DNA of 64,000 nt from Oleiagrimonas sp963821885. GTDB lineage: Bacteria > Pseudomonadota > Gammaproteobacteria > Xanthomonadales > Rhodanobacteraceae. The translations under genes and the position numbers were made by a program. The notes beneath the pieces are model-generated. The model searched no databases. It was not told the origin of the DNA and was given only the letters and a program-made list of their open reading frames with translations. This document shows positions 15,298 through 24,597 of this stretch, in pieces. The stretch spans positions 1 to 64,000 of the forward strand of contig CAWGFN010000004.1 of NCBI GenBank assembly GCA_963821885.1. Reading direction: 5' to 3'. Position 1 is the first letter of the stretch. Each line of letters starts with the position of its first letter.

Positions 15298-16401
15298 ATG
15301 ATTTTCGAAACCATTGCCAAGACCGGTCACGAGGAAGTCGTTTTCTGCCACAACCGGGACGTCGGCCTGAAGGCCATCATCGCCGTCCACAACACGGTGC
15401 TGGGCCCGGCCCTGGGCGGCCTGCGCATGTGGCCGTACAAGTCCGAGGCCGAGGCGGTCAACGACGTGCTGCGCCTGTCGCGCGGCATGACCTACAAGAA
15501 CGCCGTGGCCGGCCTGAACCTGGGTGGCGGCAAGGCGGTCATCATCGGTGATCCGGCCACCGACAAGTCCGAGGGCCTGTTCCGCGCCTTCGGCCGCTTC
15601 GTCAATTCGCTCAACGGCCGCTACATCACCGCCGAGGACGTCGGCATCGACGTCAACGACATGGAGTGGGTGTACCGCGAGACCGAGTACGTCACCGGCG
15701 TGCACCAGGTGCATGGCGGTTCGGGCGACCCGTCGCCGTTCACCGCCTTCGGCACCCTGCAGGGCGTCATGGCGTCGCTGAACTACAAGCACGGCAACGA
15801 GGACGTGGGCAAGTACAGCTTCGCCGTGCAGGGCTGCGGCCACGTCGGCAGCGAGTACATCAAGCTGCTGCGCGAGCAGGGCGCCAAGGTGTTCGTCACC
15901 GACATCAACAAGGATGCCGTGCAGCGCTGCGTGGACGAGCTGGGCTGCGAGGCCGTGGGCCTGGACGACATCTACGACGTCGACGCCGACGTGTACAGCC
16001 CGTGCGCGCTGGGCGGCACCGTCAACGAGGACACCATCGACCGCATCAAGGCGCCGATCATCTGCGGCGCGGCCAACAACCAGCTGGCCACCGACGAGAT
16101 CGGCGACGAGCTGAAGAAGCGCGGCGTGGTCTACGCCCCGGACTACGCGGTCAACGCCGGCGGCGTGATGAACGTGTCGCTGGAGATCGACGGCTACAAC
16201 CGCGAGCGCGCGATGCGCATGATGCGCACCGTGTACCACAACGTCAGCCGCATCTTCGAGATCGCCGACCGCGACAACATCGCCACCTACAAGGCGGCCG
16301 ACCGCATGGCCGAGGAGCGCATCGCGATCATCGGCAAGGTCAAGCTGCCGCTGATGGGCAACGGCGGTCCGCGTTTCCAGGGTCGCATGCGCGGCCAGTA
16401 A
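15298..16401 (+). CDS. Leucine (branched-chain amino acid) dehydrogenase
   Basis: 367 residues, NAD-dependent oxidative deamination of leucine, valine and isoleucine to 2-oxo acids, the entry step of branched-chain catabolism. Visible motifs: GPALGGLRMWPY, catalytic lysines in MTYKNAVAGLNLGGGK (K67 and K79), the glycine-rich NAD site VQGCGHVGSE, and CGAANNQLAT. Length is normal for the ELFV dehydrogenase family; the GLNLGGGK form and size favour leucine or valine rather than glutamate dehydrogenase. It is monocistronic, with a strong terminator at 16426-16453. A half-copy of a RAYT-type motif (CTGACACCTTTT) lies about 60 bp upstream of the start. Confidence 0.87.
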   Translation: MIFETIAKTGHEEVVFCHNRDVGLKAIIAVHNTVLGPALGGLRMWPYKSEAEAVNDVLRLSRGMTYKNAVAGLNLGGGKAVIIGDPATDKSEGLFRAFGRFVNSLNGRYITAEDVGIDVNDMEWVYRETEYVTGVHQVHGGSGDPSPFTAFGTLQGVMASLNYKHGNEDVGKYSFAVQGCGHVGSEYIKLLREQGAKVFVTDINKDAVQRCVDELGCEAVGLDDIYDVDADVYSPCALGGTVNEDTIDRIKAPIICGAANNQLATDEIGDELKKRGVVYAPDYAVNAGGVMNVSLEIDGYNRERAMRMMRTVYHNVSRIFEIADRDNIATYKAADRMAEERIAIIGKVKLPLMGNGGPRFQGRMRGQ

Positions 16402-16425
16402 GCGACGGACAGTCCGCTTTGACGA

Positions 16426-16453
16426 AGCCGCCGGCCTGTCCGGCGGCTTTTTT
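16426..16453 (+). terminator. Rho-independent terminator of the leucine dehydrogenase gene
   Basis: AGCCGCCGG (16426-16434), loop CCTGT, CCGGCGGCT (16440-16448) followed by a T-run. Confidence 0.9.
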
Positions 16454-16509
16454 GTGGCCTGCTTCATCTTCGCAGGCAGGCGACGGCACGGAATTTGGTT
16501 ACTCTAGGG

Positions 16510-18699
16510 ATGGACTCCTGGGGACCCGCCGCCGTGCTTTCGCGCCTTGCACCCATCCTGCGCCGACTCAGTGCGCCGGAAAGTTTCGCCGACGCCCTGC
16601 GCGTGCTGCTGGCGATGCTCGGCGTGGCCGCCTTCGGGCTGCTCGGCGGTTATGTCCACGCCATGGTCGCCATGCTGCTGGGCGTGGTCGCCGCGGCCCT
16701 GGCCGAAACCGAGGATGGCTGGCGCCGCCGCCTGCGCGCGCTGGCCGGCACCCTGGCCTGCTTCCTGGTCGCCTCGCTGCTGGTCGAGGTGCTGTTCGAC
16801 CTGCCCTGGGTGTTCGCCGTGGTGCTGGCGCTGGGCAGCTTCGCGCTGGTGATGCTGGGCGCGGCCAGTCCGCGCTACACCACCATCGCCTTCGCCACCC
16901 TGCTGCTGGCGGTCTACACCATGATCGGGCTGGACCAGCCCGATGCCGCGCACCTGCCGATGTGGCAGGCGCCGCTGCTGCTGGTGGCCGGCGCGGCCTG
17001 GTACGGCATGCTGGCCACGGCGTGGAGCGCGCTGTTCGTGCACCGCGCGGTGCGCCAGGCGCTGGCCCGGCTGTACGACGCGCTGGGGACGTACATCGAG
17101 ATCAAGTCGCGCCTGTTCGAGCCGGTGCGCGAGGTACCGATCCAGGCCCTGCAGGCCGACCTGGCGCAGGCCAACGCGGCCGTGGTGGACGCGCTCAACG
17201 CCTGCCGCACCCGCCTGGTCGATCGCCTCGAGCTGCGCCGCCGGCACGCGCCGATGGAGCGCCTGCTGCGCATGTACCTGGTCGCGCAGGACATCCACGA
17301 GCGCGCGGTGTCCTCGCACTACCCCTACCAGGAGCTGGCGAAGGCCTTCTTCCACAGCGACGTGATGTTCCGTGGCCAGCGCCTGATGCGCGGCCTGGCC
17401 GGATCGTGCCACGCGCGGGCCACGGCCCTGCGCCTGGGCGGAGACTTCACGCCGTCGGCGCAGGTCGACGAGGCGCTGGAGGACCTGCGCCATGCGCTGG
17501 CCCGCCAGGGCGAGTCGCTTCCGGCGCCGCCGCCTGAACTGCTGCATGCGGTGACCCGGCTGGCCGACAACCTCGAACGCCTGCTGATCGGCATCCGTTG
17601 CGCGGACGCCGAGACGGCCTCGGACAGCGACCGCAGCCTGCACGATCCGTCGCCGGTCAGCCTGGTCGACGCCTGGCGGCGCGTGCAGCTGCAGCTGACG
17701 CCGGCCTCGGCGCGCTTCCGCCACGGCCTGCGCCTGGGCCTGGGCATGCTGATCGGCTACATCGTGCTGCTGCAGGTGCATCCGGCCGAGGGCTACTGGG
17801 TGCTGCTGACCATCATGCTGGTGTGCCGGCCCAGCCACGACGCCACGCGCATGCGCGTGCTGCAGCGCGTGGGCGGCACCGTGGCCGGCCTGCTGCTGGG
17901 CTGGGCGCTGCTGCGGCTGTTCCCGTCCACGCACGTGCAGGTGGAACTGGCGGTGGCCGCGGGCGTGATGTTCTTCGTCACCCGCTACCGCCGCTACCTG
18001 GTCGCCACGGCCGCCATCACGGTGTTCGTGCTGCTGGCCTTCAACCAGATCGGCAACAGCTATGCGCTGATCGCGCCGCGCCTGCTGGACACCCTGCTGG
18101 GCAGCCTGATCGCGGTGGCGGTGACCTTCCTGGTGCTGCCGGACTGGCGCGAGCGCGAATTGCGCCTGCTGTTCGCCGGCCTGCTGGAGACCCACGCGCG
18201 CTATCTCAGGGCGATCATCGCGCAATACGTGTCGGGCAAGCGCGACGACCTCACCTACCGCCTGGCCCGACGCGACGCCCACGACGCCGACGCCGAGCTG
18301 AGCGGGCATCTGGCGCATTCGCTGCAGGACCCGGGACGGCAGCGTTCGGATCCGGAGCTGGTGCTGCGCATGCTGGGCGCCAGCCAGGAGCTGCTCTCGC
18401 ACCTGTCGGCGCTGGGCGCGCATCGCCAGCAATTGCCGGTGGACCGCCGCAGCGCCCGCTCGCTGCGCCAGGCCGAGTCGCTGGCCGACGACCTGGAATC
18501 GCTCTCGGCCACCCTGCAGACCGCCGGCCTGCTGCGCAGCGAGGCGGAACCGCAGGTGGTGCCCGAGCCGGTCCGCGAGGGCGAGGAGGACGAGAACCCG
18601 GCTCGCCACCTGGTCACCACCCAGGTGCGCCTGCTGCGCGCGCAGTTCCCGGTCTTGAAGGGCCTTTGCCTGCAGTTGCGCGCGCTCGACATCAGCTGA
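16510..18699 (+). CDS. yccS: YccS/FUSC-family inner-membrane protein
   Basis: 729 residues from the ATG at 16510; a TTG at 16495 is in frame but less likely. Layout: about six N-terminal transmembrane helices (residues 25-180), a cytoplasmic helical domain of about 220 residues, a second group of helices beginning ARFRHGLRLGLGMLIGYIVL (including YWVLLTIMLVCRPSHDATRM, the FUSC signature), then a C-terminal cytoplasmic helical part. This is the duplicated arrangement of YccS/YhfK and of FUSC aromatic-acid exporters. No adaptor or outer-membrane gene accompanies it, so an AaeB-type efflux role is uncertain. The isovaleryl-CoA dehydrogenase gene follows after 75 bp on the same strand. Confidence 0.8.
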   Translation: MDSWGPAAVLSRLAPILRRLSAPESFADALRVLLAMLGVAAFGLLGGYVHAMVAMLLGVVAAALAETEDGWRRRLRALAGTLACFLVASLLVEVLFDLPWVFAVVLALGSFALVMLGAASPRYTTIAFATLLLAVYTMIGLDQPDAAHLPMWQAPLLLVAGAAWYGMLATAWSALFVHRAVRQALARLYDALGTYIEIKSRLFEPVREVPIQALQADLAQANAAVVDALNACRTRLVDRLELRRRHAPMERLLRMYLVAQDIHERAVSSHYPYQELAKAFFHSDVMFRGQRLMRGLAGSCHARATALRLGGDFTPSAQVDEALEDLRHALARQGESLPAPPPELLHAVTRLADNLERLLIGIRCADAETASDSDRSLHDPSPVSLVDAWRRVQLQLTPASARFRHGLRLGLGMLIGYIVLLQVHPAEGYWVLLTIMLVCRPSHDATRMRVLQRVGGTVAGLLLGWALLRLFPSTHVQVELAVAAGVMFFVTRYRRYLVATAAITVFVLLAFNQIGNSYALIAPRLLDTLLGSLIAVAVTFLVLPDWRERELRLLFAGLLETHARYLRAIIAQYVSGKRDDLTYRLARRDAHDADAELSGHLAHSLQDPGRQRSDPELVLRMLGASQELLSHLSALGAHRQQLPVDRRSARSLRQAESLADDLESLSATLQTAGLLRSEAEPQVVPEPVREGEEDENPARHLVTTQVRLLRAQFPVLKGLCLQLRALDIS

Positions 18700-18774
18700 G
18701 CATGCCCCCGGCACGTGCCCGCCATCGGGCCGTGCGTTACCATGGGCGGCCCTTTCACGCACGACGGACCGCCC

Positions 18775-19932
18775 ATGCGACCCTTTGCCCTCGGTGACGA
18801 CCTGGACATGCTGCGCGAGAGCGTGGCCGCCTTCGCGGAGAAGGAAATCGCCCCGCGCGCGGACCGCATCGACCGCGAGAACCAGTTCCCCGCCGACCTG
18901 TGGCGCAAGTTCGGCGAGATGGGCCTGCTGGGGATCACCGTCCCCGGCGAATACGGCGGCTCGGACATGGGCTACCTGGCGCACCTGGTGGCGATGGAGG
19001 AAATCTCCCGCGCCTCGGGCTCGGTCGGCCTGTCCTACGGCGCGCACTCCAACCTGTGCGTGAACAACATCTTCCACAACGGCAACGAGGCCCAGCGCCG
19101 CAAGTACATCCCCAAGCTGTGCTCGGGCGAGTACGTGGGCGCGCTGGCCATGAGCGAGCCGGGCGCCGGCTCGGACGTGGTCGGCTCGATGAGCTGCCGG
19201 GCCGAGAAGAAGGGCGACGTGTGGGTCGCCAACGGCACCAAGATGTGGATCACCAACGGCCCCGACGCCGACGTGCTGCTGGTGTACATGCGCACGTCCG
19301 GTCGCGAGGCCGGCAGCCGCTGCATGACCGCCTTCATCGTCGAGAAGGGCATGAAGGGCTTCTCCACCGCGCAGAAGCTGGACAAGCTGGGCATGCGCGG
19401 CTCCAACACCTGCGAGCTGGTGTTCGAGGACTGCGAGATCCCCGACGAGAACATCGTCGGCGAGGTCAACGAGGGCGTGCGCGTGCTGATGAGCGGCCTG
19501 GACACCGAGCGCCTGGTGCTCTCGGGCGGCCCGATCGGCCTGATGCAGGCGGCCCTGGATGTCGCCCTGCCCTACGTGCGCGAGCGCAAGCAGTTCAACG
19601 CGCCGATCGGCACCTTCGGCATCATGCAGGCCAAGATCGCCGACATGTACACCTCGCTGCAGTCCGCGCGCGCCTATGCCTACATGGTGGCCCAGCAGTT
19701 CGACAGCGGCGTGAAGTCACGCGTCGATCCCGCCTCGTGCCTGCTGGACTGCTCCAGCAAGGCCGTGCACGTGGCGCTGGAGGCGATCCAGACCCTGGGC
19801 GGCAACGGCTACATCAACGAGTACCCCACCGGGCGCATCCTGCGCGACGCCAAGCTGTACGACATCGGCGCCGGCACCAACGAGATCCGCCGCATGCTGA
19901 TCGGCCGCGAGCTGTTCCACGGCAAGGCCTGA
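18775..19932 (+). CDS. ivd: Isovaleryl-CoA dehydrogenase
   Basis: 385 residues; FAD enzyme oxidising isovaleryl-CoA to 3-methylcrotonyl-CoA, third step of leucine degradation (LiuA). The ACD motifs ALAMSEPGAGSDVV and WITNG are present, and the catalytic glutamate sits in GLDTERLVLSGG (E245), the placement used by isovaleryl-CoA dehydrogenase rather than most ACDs, which carry it near the C-terminus. C-terminal LGGNGYINEYPTGRILRDAK is normal. The ATG at 18775 gives the usual N-terminus. The stop codon is embedded in the first unit of a heptamer array that follows immediately. Confidence 0.9.
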   Translation: MRPFALGDDLDMLRESVAAFAEKEIAPRADRIDRENQFPADLWRKFGEMGLLGITVPGEYGGSDMGYLAHLVAMEEISRASGSVGLSYGAHSNLCVNNIFHNGNEAQRRKYIPKLCSGEYVGALAMSEPGAGSDVVGSMSCRAEKKGDVWVANGTKMWITNGPDADVLLVYMRTSGREAGSRCMTAFIVEKGMKGFSTAQKLDKLGMRGSNTCELVFEDCEIPDENIVGEVNEGVRVLMSGLDTERLVLSGGPIGLMQAALDVALPYVRERKQFNAPIGTFGIMQAKIADMYTSLQSARAYAYMVAQQFDSGVKSRVDPASCLLDCSSKAVHVALEAIQTLGGNGYINEYPTGRILRDAKLYDIGAGTNEIRRMLIGRELFHGKA

Positions 19933-20040
19933 GGCCTGAGGCCTGGGAGCCGGGACTCGGGACTCGGGACTCGGGACTCGGGACTCGGGACTCGGGACTC
20001 GGGACTCGGGTCGGGACCCGGTACCCGGTGCCCGGTGCCC
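19926..20040. repeat. Long heptamer array overlapping the ivd stop codon
   Basis: A continuous 7-bp periodicity: GGCCTGA, GGCCTGA, GGCCTGG, a junction unit, then eight perfect GGGACTC units (19952-20007), a 5-bp slip, GGGACCC, GGTACCC, GGTGCCC, GGTGCCC. The ivd TGA (19930-19932) lies inside the first unit. Same unit family as the arrays in icmF, but longer and without an inverted partner nearby. Confidence 0.92.
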
Positions 20041-20087
20041 GGGGTGAGCCAAGCGGCCTGCGCTTGGTCTTAAGCTCGCGGACCGTT

Positions 20088-20107
20088 GGGCGGGACACTG
20101 TCCGCCC
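20088..20107. repeat. Imperfect palindrome
   Basis: GGGCGGGACACTGTCCGCCC, palindromic apart from one extra base; REP-like, between the heptamer array and the terminator. Confidence 0.5.
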
Positions 20108-20126
20108 TACGTTTCACACCGGCATG

Positions 20127-20168
20127 AAAAAGGGCGGCGCATCCTGCGATGCGCCGCCCTTTCGTTTT
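20127..20168. terminator. Bidirectional rho-independent terminator
   Basis: AGGGCGGCGCATC (20131-20143), loop CTGC, GATGCGCCGCCCT (20148-20160), with A-run before and T-rich run after. It serves the minus-strand autotransporter gene and any plus-strand read-through from ivd. Confidence 0.9.
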
Positions 20169-20183
20169 CACGCTGACGCCGGG

Positions 20184-23042
20184 TCAGAACTTCAGGCTGT
20201 AGTTCAGCATCACCTGCCTGGCGTTCACGCGCTGGCCCATCTGCTGGTCGTAGGACAGGTTCAGCGTGGTCTTGCCGCTCAGGTGCGCGTTCATGCCCAC
20301 GCCGACCAGGCCGCTGTAACGCGACAGGCCCACGCCGACCAGCGGACGCCAGTCCTTGACCGCCACGAAGCTGGCGTCGAAGGCGTCGCCGCTGGAGGAC
20401 AGCGTCTGCTCGTACTGCGCGTGCGCGGTCAGGTCCACCCAGCGGTCGCTGCCGAAGTTCAGGCGATGCGAGGCACGCAGGCCGGCACCGGCCTGCAGGC
20501 GGCCCAGCGAGCTCGCGGCGGACTTCAGGCCGAAGCCGTAGGCGCCCTGCTCGGCGAAGCCGTTGCGGTCCACCCGCGCGTACTGCACGTTCATGTACGG
20601 CGTGATCTGGTTGACGCCGTGCCCGAAGTGCAGGCCGCCCTCGGTGTAGGCCGAGCGGTAGCTGCCGTTGTACCAGGTCGACACCGGCATCCACTGGTAG
20701 CCCATCAGCAACTCACGGCTGATGTTCTGCTGGTACTGGCCCATCCCGACCTGCCCGCGCGCATACCAGTTGCCGCGCGACCAGCCCATGTAGGCCATGC
20801 CCTGGTTGCCGTGGCTGCGGCTGCGGTCCACGCGTTGATCAAGACGCGTGTCGCCCTTGCTCTGCGACAGCGCGAAGCCGACCACGCCGTTGCGACCCAG
20901 GCGGGTGTCGCTGCCGACCATCCAGCCGTCGAGCTGGAAGCCGACGCCGTCGAAGCCGCTGCGCGCCATGCTGCCGCTCTCGTTCAGGCTCTGCGTCCAC
21001 ATGCCGAAGCCGCCGGTGCGGGTGGTGTCGAGCGTGTCCAGGCGCTTGCTCAGACCCCGGTTGGCCGCGTCGATGCTCTGCAGCGTCATCGCCGCGCTGG
21101 CCGCGTGCAGCTGGCCGGACAGGCTGTCCAGCGTGGTCTGCGCCAGGTTCGCCGTCGGCGTGTGCTGGATCGCGCCCGCGCCCAGAATGAAGCCCGCCGG
21201 AAGCCCAGAGGTGCCCTTCGGGCGGGCCAGGCTGTGGTTGATATGCGCGAACGCGCGATCCAGGCGTTGCGCGCTGCTCATCGCCGCCGGATCGGTCACC
21301 AGGCCAATGGAGGCCGCCGTGCTGGTGACGCTCAGGCTGGTGGTGTCGATCCACACGTCGTTGACGTCGTATTGCAACGTGCTGCTCAGGAACACGCCGC
21401 TGGACAGGGTGAAGGTGCCGAACGTACCGGTCACGCCACTCCCCGCGGTCAGCAGGTCCTGATGCGAGTTGGTGACGTAGCCGCTGTCCTCGCCGGTGAT
21501 GTTGAGGTTGCCGGCCAGGCTCGCCGAGCCGTCGACGTTGAGCACCGAGCCCAGACTGACATTCAGCGAGCCGGTGCCGGACTGGGTGAAGTTGCCGGTC
21601 ACGGTGGCGCTGCCGCCGGCCACCAGCATGTTGCCGGCGTTGTCCAGATTGCCCTTGACGCCCGGAATGCCCACCGGGGTGGTGCCGGCAGCGTACATGC
21701 CGGTGAGCCAGGCGCCGCTGGACACGCTGGCGTTGCCCGGCAGCGGACTGGCCGTCTGCAGGACACCGCCCATCACGTTGGTGTCGCCGAGGTAGCTGTT
21801 GTTGCCCGACAGCACCAGGGTGCCGGTGCCGTCCTTGCTCAGGCCGCCGTCGCCGACGATGTCGTTGCTCCACTCGGAGCTGATGCTGTCGAAGCTCACC
21901 GAGACGTCGCCCCAGGCGAAGTTGGCCGGGCCCTTGACCGCCTTGCCCACGTCCAGCGCGCCCCAGCCAAACACGGCGTCCACGCCGGGCACGCCCAGGT
22001 CGGTGGCCGTGCCGAGGAGGGTCTGGCGGACCATGTCGTTGTTGAAATAGGGGAAGGCCTGCCAAACCACGGCGGCCGCGCCGGAGACCTCGGGTGCCGC
22101 GAAGGAGGTGCCCTCGACGATGTAGTAGGTCGGATGGGTGTCGGTGGACTTGGTGCTCTTGTCCAGCACGATCACGTCACCGGGCGCGCTGATGCAGTAA
22201 TTCATCGTCACGCCGCACGCGTCGGAATAGCTGGCCAGCTGCGTCGGGTTGTTGCTGTCCAGCGCCGCGGCCACGATCCAGCCCGGCTTGAGCTCGGGGG
22301 CGTCCTCGGGCAGCGCGGCAATCAGGCCTTCTTGCAGGACCGCGCCATCGTTGCCGGCGGCAAAGACCACCAGCCCACCGTAATTGATGATGTAGTCCTG
22401 ATAGGCAGTCGCCAGGTCCTGCCCGGTGGTCGGATCATTCCAGGTCAGGCCGCCCCAGGAATTGTTCATCACCTTGGCGCCGTTGTTCATCAGGTCACTG
22501 CTGACCTGGGTCAACTGGGTGGTCTCCTGGGACCAGCTCAGGCCGCCGGTCTTGGAGTTTTCCTTGTCATCGATGATGCGCGCGGAAATGATGTTGGAAT
22601 CCGGTGCGATACCGCCCGGGAACTGGTCGAAGGCTTGGCCGGCGGCGATTTCCGAGACCCAGGTACCGTGACCGGCGACGGCATCCACGCTGGTGTCGTT
22701 GGTCGCGGAGCTGACGTAAATGAAGTCCTTGAGCACGCGGGGCGTGAGCGCCGCGTTGTCACGCATCACGCCGGTATCGACCACGCCGATGGTGACACCG
22801 GCACCCGTGTAGCCGGCATTGTGCGCAGCGTAGGTATTGGTCAGCGACAGCTGCGCATCCAGGGGCGGCTGCGGCGAAGGTGCCGGCGACGGAGCCGGGG
22901 ACGGAGCCGGAGCCGGCGAGGGCGTCGGACGGACATTGCCGCCGCCACCACCACCACCGCCACCACAGGCGGTCAGACTCAAAGCAATAGCCATGGCCAC
23001 GGCCGCACTCAGCGGTCGCAATCTACGCGTGTACTGATTCAT
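20184..23042 (-). CDS. Autotransporter subtilisin-like serine protease
   Basis: 952 residues. The N-terminus has a signal with a possible lipobox (SLTAC, Cys 26), a poly-glycine run and a PSPAPAPSPAP-type proline linker to about residue 60. The S8 protease domain follows with catalytic Asp in GVVDTGV (D89), His in GHGTWVS (H125) and Ser in GTSFAAPEVSG (S313). Next comes a passenger beta-helix stalk (LVLSGNNSYLGDTNVMGG and similar autotransporter-associated repeats), then from about residue 690 the 12-stranded outer-membrane beta-barrel ending in NYSLKF with C-terminal Phe. This is a type Va secreted protease of the SphB1/NalP kind; a lipobox ahead of the protease is also seen in those. GGGGA lies 6 nt before the ATG. 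Likely surface proteolysis; substrate unknown. Confidence 0.88.
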   Translation of the reverse strand: MNQYTRRLRPLSAAVAMAIALSLTACGGGGGGGGGNVRPTPSPAPAPSPAPSPAPSPQPPLDAQLSLTNTYAAHNAGYTGAGVTIGVVDTGVMRDNAALTPRVLKDFIYVSSATNDTSVDAVAGHGTWVSEIAAGQAFDQFPGGIAPDSNIISARIIDDKENSKTGGLSWSQETTQLTQVSSDLMNNGAKVMNNSWGGLTWNDPTTGQDLATAYQDYIINYGGLVVFAAGNDGAVLQEGLIAALPEDAPELKPGWIVAAALDSNNPTQLASYSDACGVTMNYCISAPGDVIVLDKSTKSTDTHPTYYIVEGTSFAAPEVSGAAAVVWQAFPYFNNDMVRQTLLGTATDLGVPGVDAVFGWGALDVGKAVKGPANFAWGDVSVSFDSISSEWSNDIVGDGGLSKDGTGTLVLSGNNSYLGDTNVMGGVLQTASPLPGNASVSSGAWLTGMYAAGTTPVGIPGVKGNLDNAGNMLVAGGSATVTGNFTQSGTGSLNVSLGSVLNVDGSASLAGNLNITGEDSGYVTNSHQDLLTAGSGVTGTFGTFTLSSGVFLSSTLQYDVNDVWIDTTSLSVTSTAASIGLVTDPAAMSSAQRLDRAFAHINHSLARPKGTSGLPAGFILGAGAIQHTPTANLAQTTLDSLSGQLHAASAAMTLQSIDAANRGLSKRLDTLDTTRTGGFGMWTQSLNESGSMARSGFDGVGFQLDGWMVGSDTRLGRNGVVGFALSQSKGDTRLDQRVDRSRSHGNQGMAYMGWSRGNWYARGQVGMGQYQQNISRELLMGYQWMPVSTWYNGSYRSAYTEGGLHFGHGVNQITPYMNVQYARVDRNGFAEQGAYGFGLKSAASSLGRLQAGAGLRASHRLNFGSDRWVDLTAHAQYEQTLSSSGDAFDASFVAVKDWRPLVGVGLSRYSGLVGVGMNAHLSGKTTLNLSYDQQMGQRVNARQVMLNYSLKF

Positions 23043-23277
23043 CGAGTTCCCCGGAAAAAATGGCGGCGGACGCCGCTTGATGCTCCCCTGTTTGCCGGAA
23101 CAGTGTATGTGCTTCAGTGCACAATCAACAACTTGGAATTTTTCCTAGGCCGATTTCCGGGGCCGTTACGGCGTTTTCCGAGCCGGCCCTTGCACCGCCC
23201 ATGGCCGGGCGCCATGTCATAATGCGCGGCTGGGCGGATCGATCCGCGCCATTTCCCGAATACGCACGGAGTTTTCC

Positions 23278-24453
23278 ATGTCCGACATCGTCATCGTGGG
23301 TGCCAAGCGCACCGCCATCGGCTCCTTCCTCGGCCAGTTCAGCGGCGTGCCGACGCCGACACTGGGCGCCACCGCGATCACCGCGGCCGTCGCCCAGTCC
23401 GGCGTGGACGCCACGGACGTCTCGGAAGTCTTCATGGGCTGCGTGCTTCCCGCCAACCTGGGCCAGGCGCCCGCGCGCCAGGCGGCCATTGGCGCCGGCC
23501 TGCCGCTGTCGGCCGGCTGCACCACCATCAACAAGGTGTGCGGCTCGGGCATGAAGGCGGTGATGCTGGGCCATGACCTGATCAAGGCCGGTTCGGCCTC
23601 GGTGGTCGTGGCTGGCGGCATGGAGTCGATGACCAACGCGCCGCACATGGTCCAGGCACGCGCCGGCATCCGCTACGGCAACGGCACCCTGGTCGACCAC
23701 ATGGCCTGGGACGGCCTGACCAACCCCTACGACGGCAAGGCCATGGGCGTGTTCGGCGAATCCTGCGCCGACAAGTACCACTTCACCCGCGAGGACCAGG
23801 ACGCCTTTGCCATCGAGTCGGTCAGGCGCGCGCGCGCCGCGCAGGAGGCCGGCGCCTTCGCCGGCGAGATCGTCCCGGTCACGGTCAAGGGCCGCAAGGG
23901 TGAGGTCGAGCATACCGTCGACGAGCAGCCGGGTCGCAGCAACATCGACAAGATCCCGACCCTGCGCCCGGCCTTCCGCAAGGACAACGGCACCATCACC
24001 GCCGCCAGCTCCTCGAGCATTTCCGACGGCGCCGCGGCCATGGTGCTGATGAGTGCCGAGGAAGCGGACAAGCGTGGTGCCAAGCCGCTGGCGCGCATCG
24101 TCGCCCACGCCACCCACTCGCAGGAACCGGAATGGTTCACCACCGCCCCGGTCGGCGCCATGCGCAAGGTGCTGGACAAGGCCGGCTGGTCGGTCGCCGA
24201 CGTGGACCTGTTCGAGATCAACGAGGCCTTCGCGGTGGTCGCCATGGCGGCGATGAAGGAGCTGGACATCCCGCACGAGAAGGTCAACGTGCATGGCGGC
24301 GCCTGCGCCCTGGGCCATCCGATCGGCGCCAGTGGCGCGCGCATCATCGTGACCCTGCTCGGCGCCATGCGCGAACGCGGCGCCAGGCGCGGCGTGGCCT
24401 CGCTGTGCATTGGCGGCGGCGAAGCCACGGCCATCGCCATCGAGAGCCTCTGA
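23278..24453 (+). CDS. Acetyl-CoA C-acetyltransferase (thiolase)
   Basis: 391 residues, biosynthetic/degradative thiolase II. Nucleophile Cys in INKVCGSGMKA (C88), NEAFAVV, GGACALGHPIGASGARI with the catalytic His, and CIGGGEA with the second Cys. In this setting it plausibly cleaves acetoacetyl-CoA released by HMG-CoA lyase at the end of leucine degradation, or serves ketone and branched-chain metabolism generally. It is divergent from the autotransporter gene across 235 bp and about 640 bp before the carboxylase beta subunit. Confidence 0.87.
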   Translation: MSDIVIVGAKRTAIGSFLGQFSGVPTPTLGATAITAAVAQSGVDATDVSEVFMGCVLPANLGQAPARQAAIGAGLPLSAGCTTINKVCGSGMKAVMLGHDLIKAGSASVVVAGGMESMTNAPHMVQARAGIRYGNGTLVDHMAWDGLTNPYDGKAMGVFGESCADKYHFTREDQDAFAIESVRRARAAQEAGAFAGEIVPVTVKGRKGEVEHTVDEQPGRSNIDKIPTLRPAFRKDNGTITAASSSSISDGAAAMVLMSAEEADKRGAKPLARIVAHATHSQEPEWFTTAPVGAMRKVLDKAGWSVADVDLFEINEAFAVVAMAAMKELDIPHEKVNVHGGACALGHPIGASGARIIVTLLGAMRERGARRGVASLCIGGGEATAIAIESL

Positions 24454-24597
24454 GGGACCTCGCCGTCACGCCGCTGAAACTGAATGCGTGTGCAATGCCG
24501 TGAAATCAGAAATGCGCCGATATGGCAAGTGCCAGTCGTTCGCGTTAATAATAGCCTGCCATTCCGGCATTCCACGGCATTCACAAGGAGAAGCACA

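Noticed and set aside
16504..19077. An 857-codon minus-strand frame antisense to yccS and ivd
   Set aside because: Composition (long runs of Q, H, R, V) and absence of any domain mark it as a shadow of the well-supported plus-strand genes.
19926..20040. Heptamer array as CRISPR or coding repeat
   Set aside because: 7-bp units without spacers; the frames through it (ESRVPSPESRVP) are produced by the repeat itself.
18900..23222. A 1440-codon open frame on the plus strand
   Set aside because: It runs through ivd out of frame and antisense to the autotransporter gene; it is Arg/Ala/His-rich, without motifs, a typical high-GC shadow.
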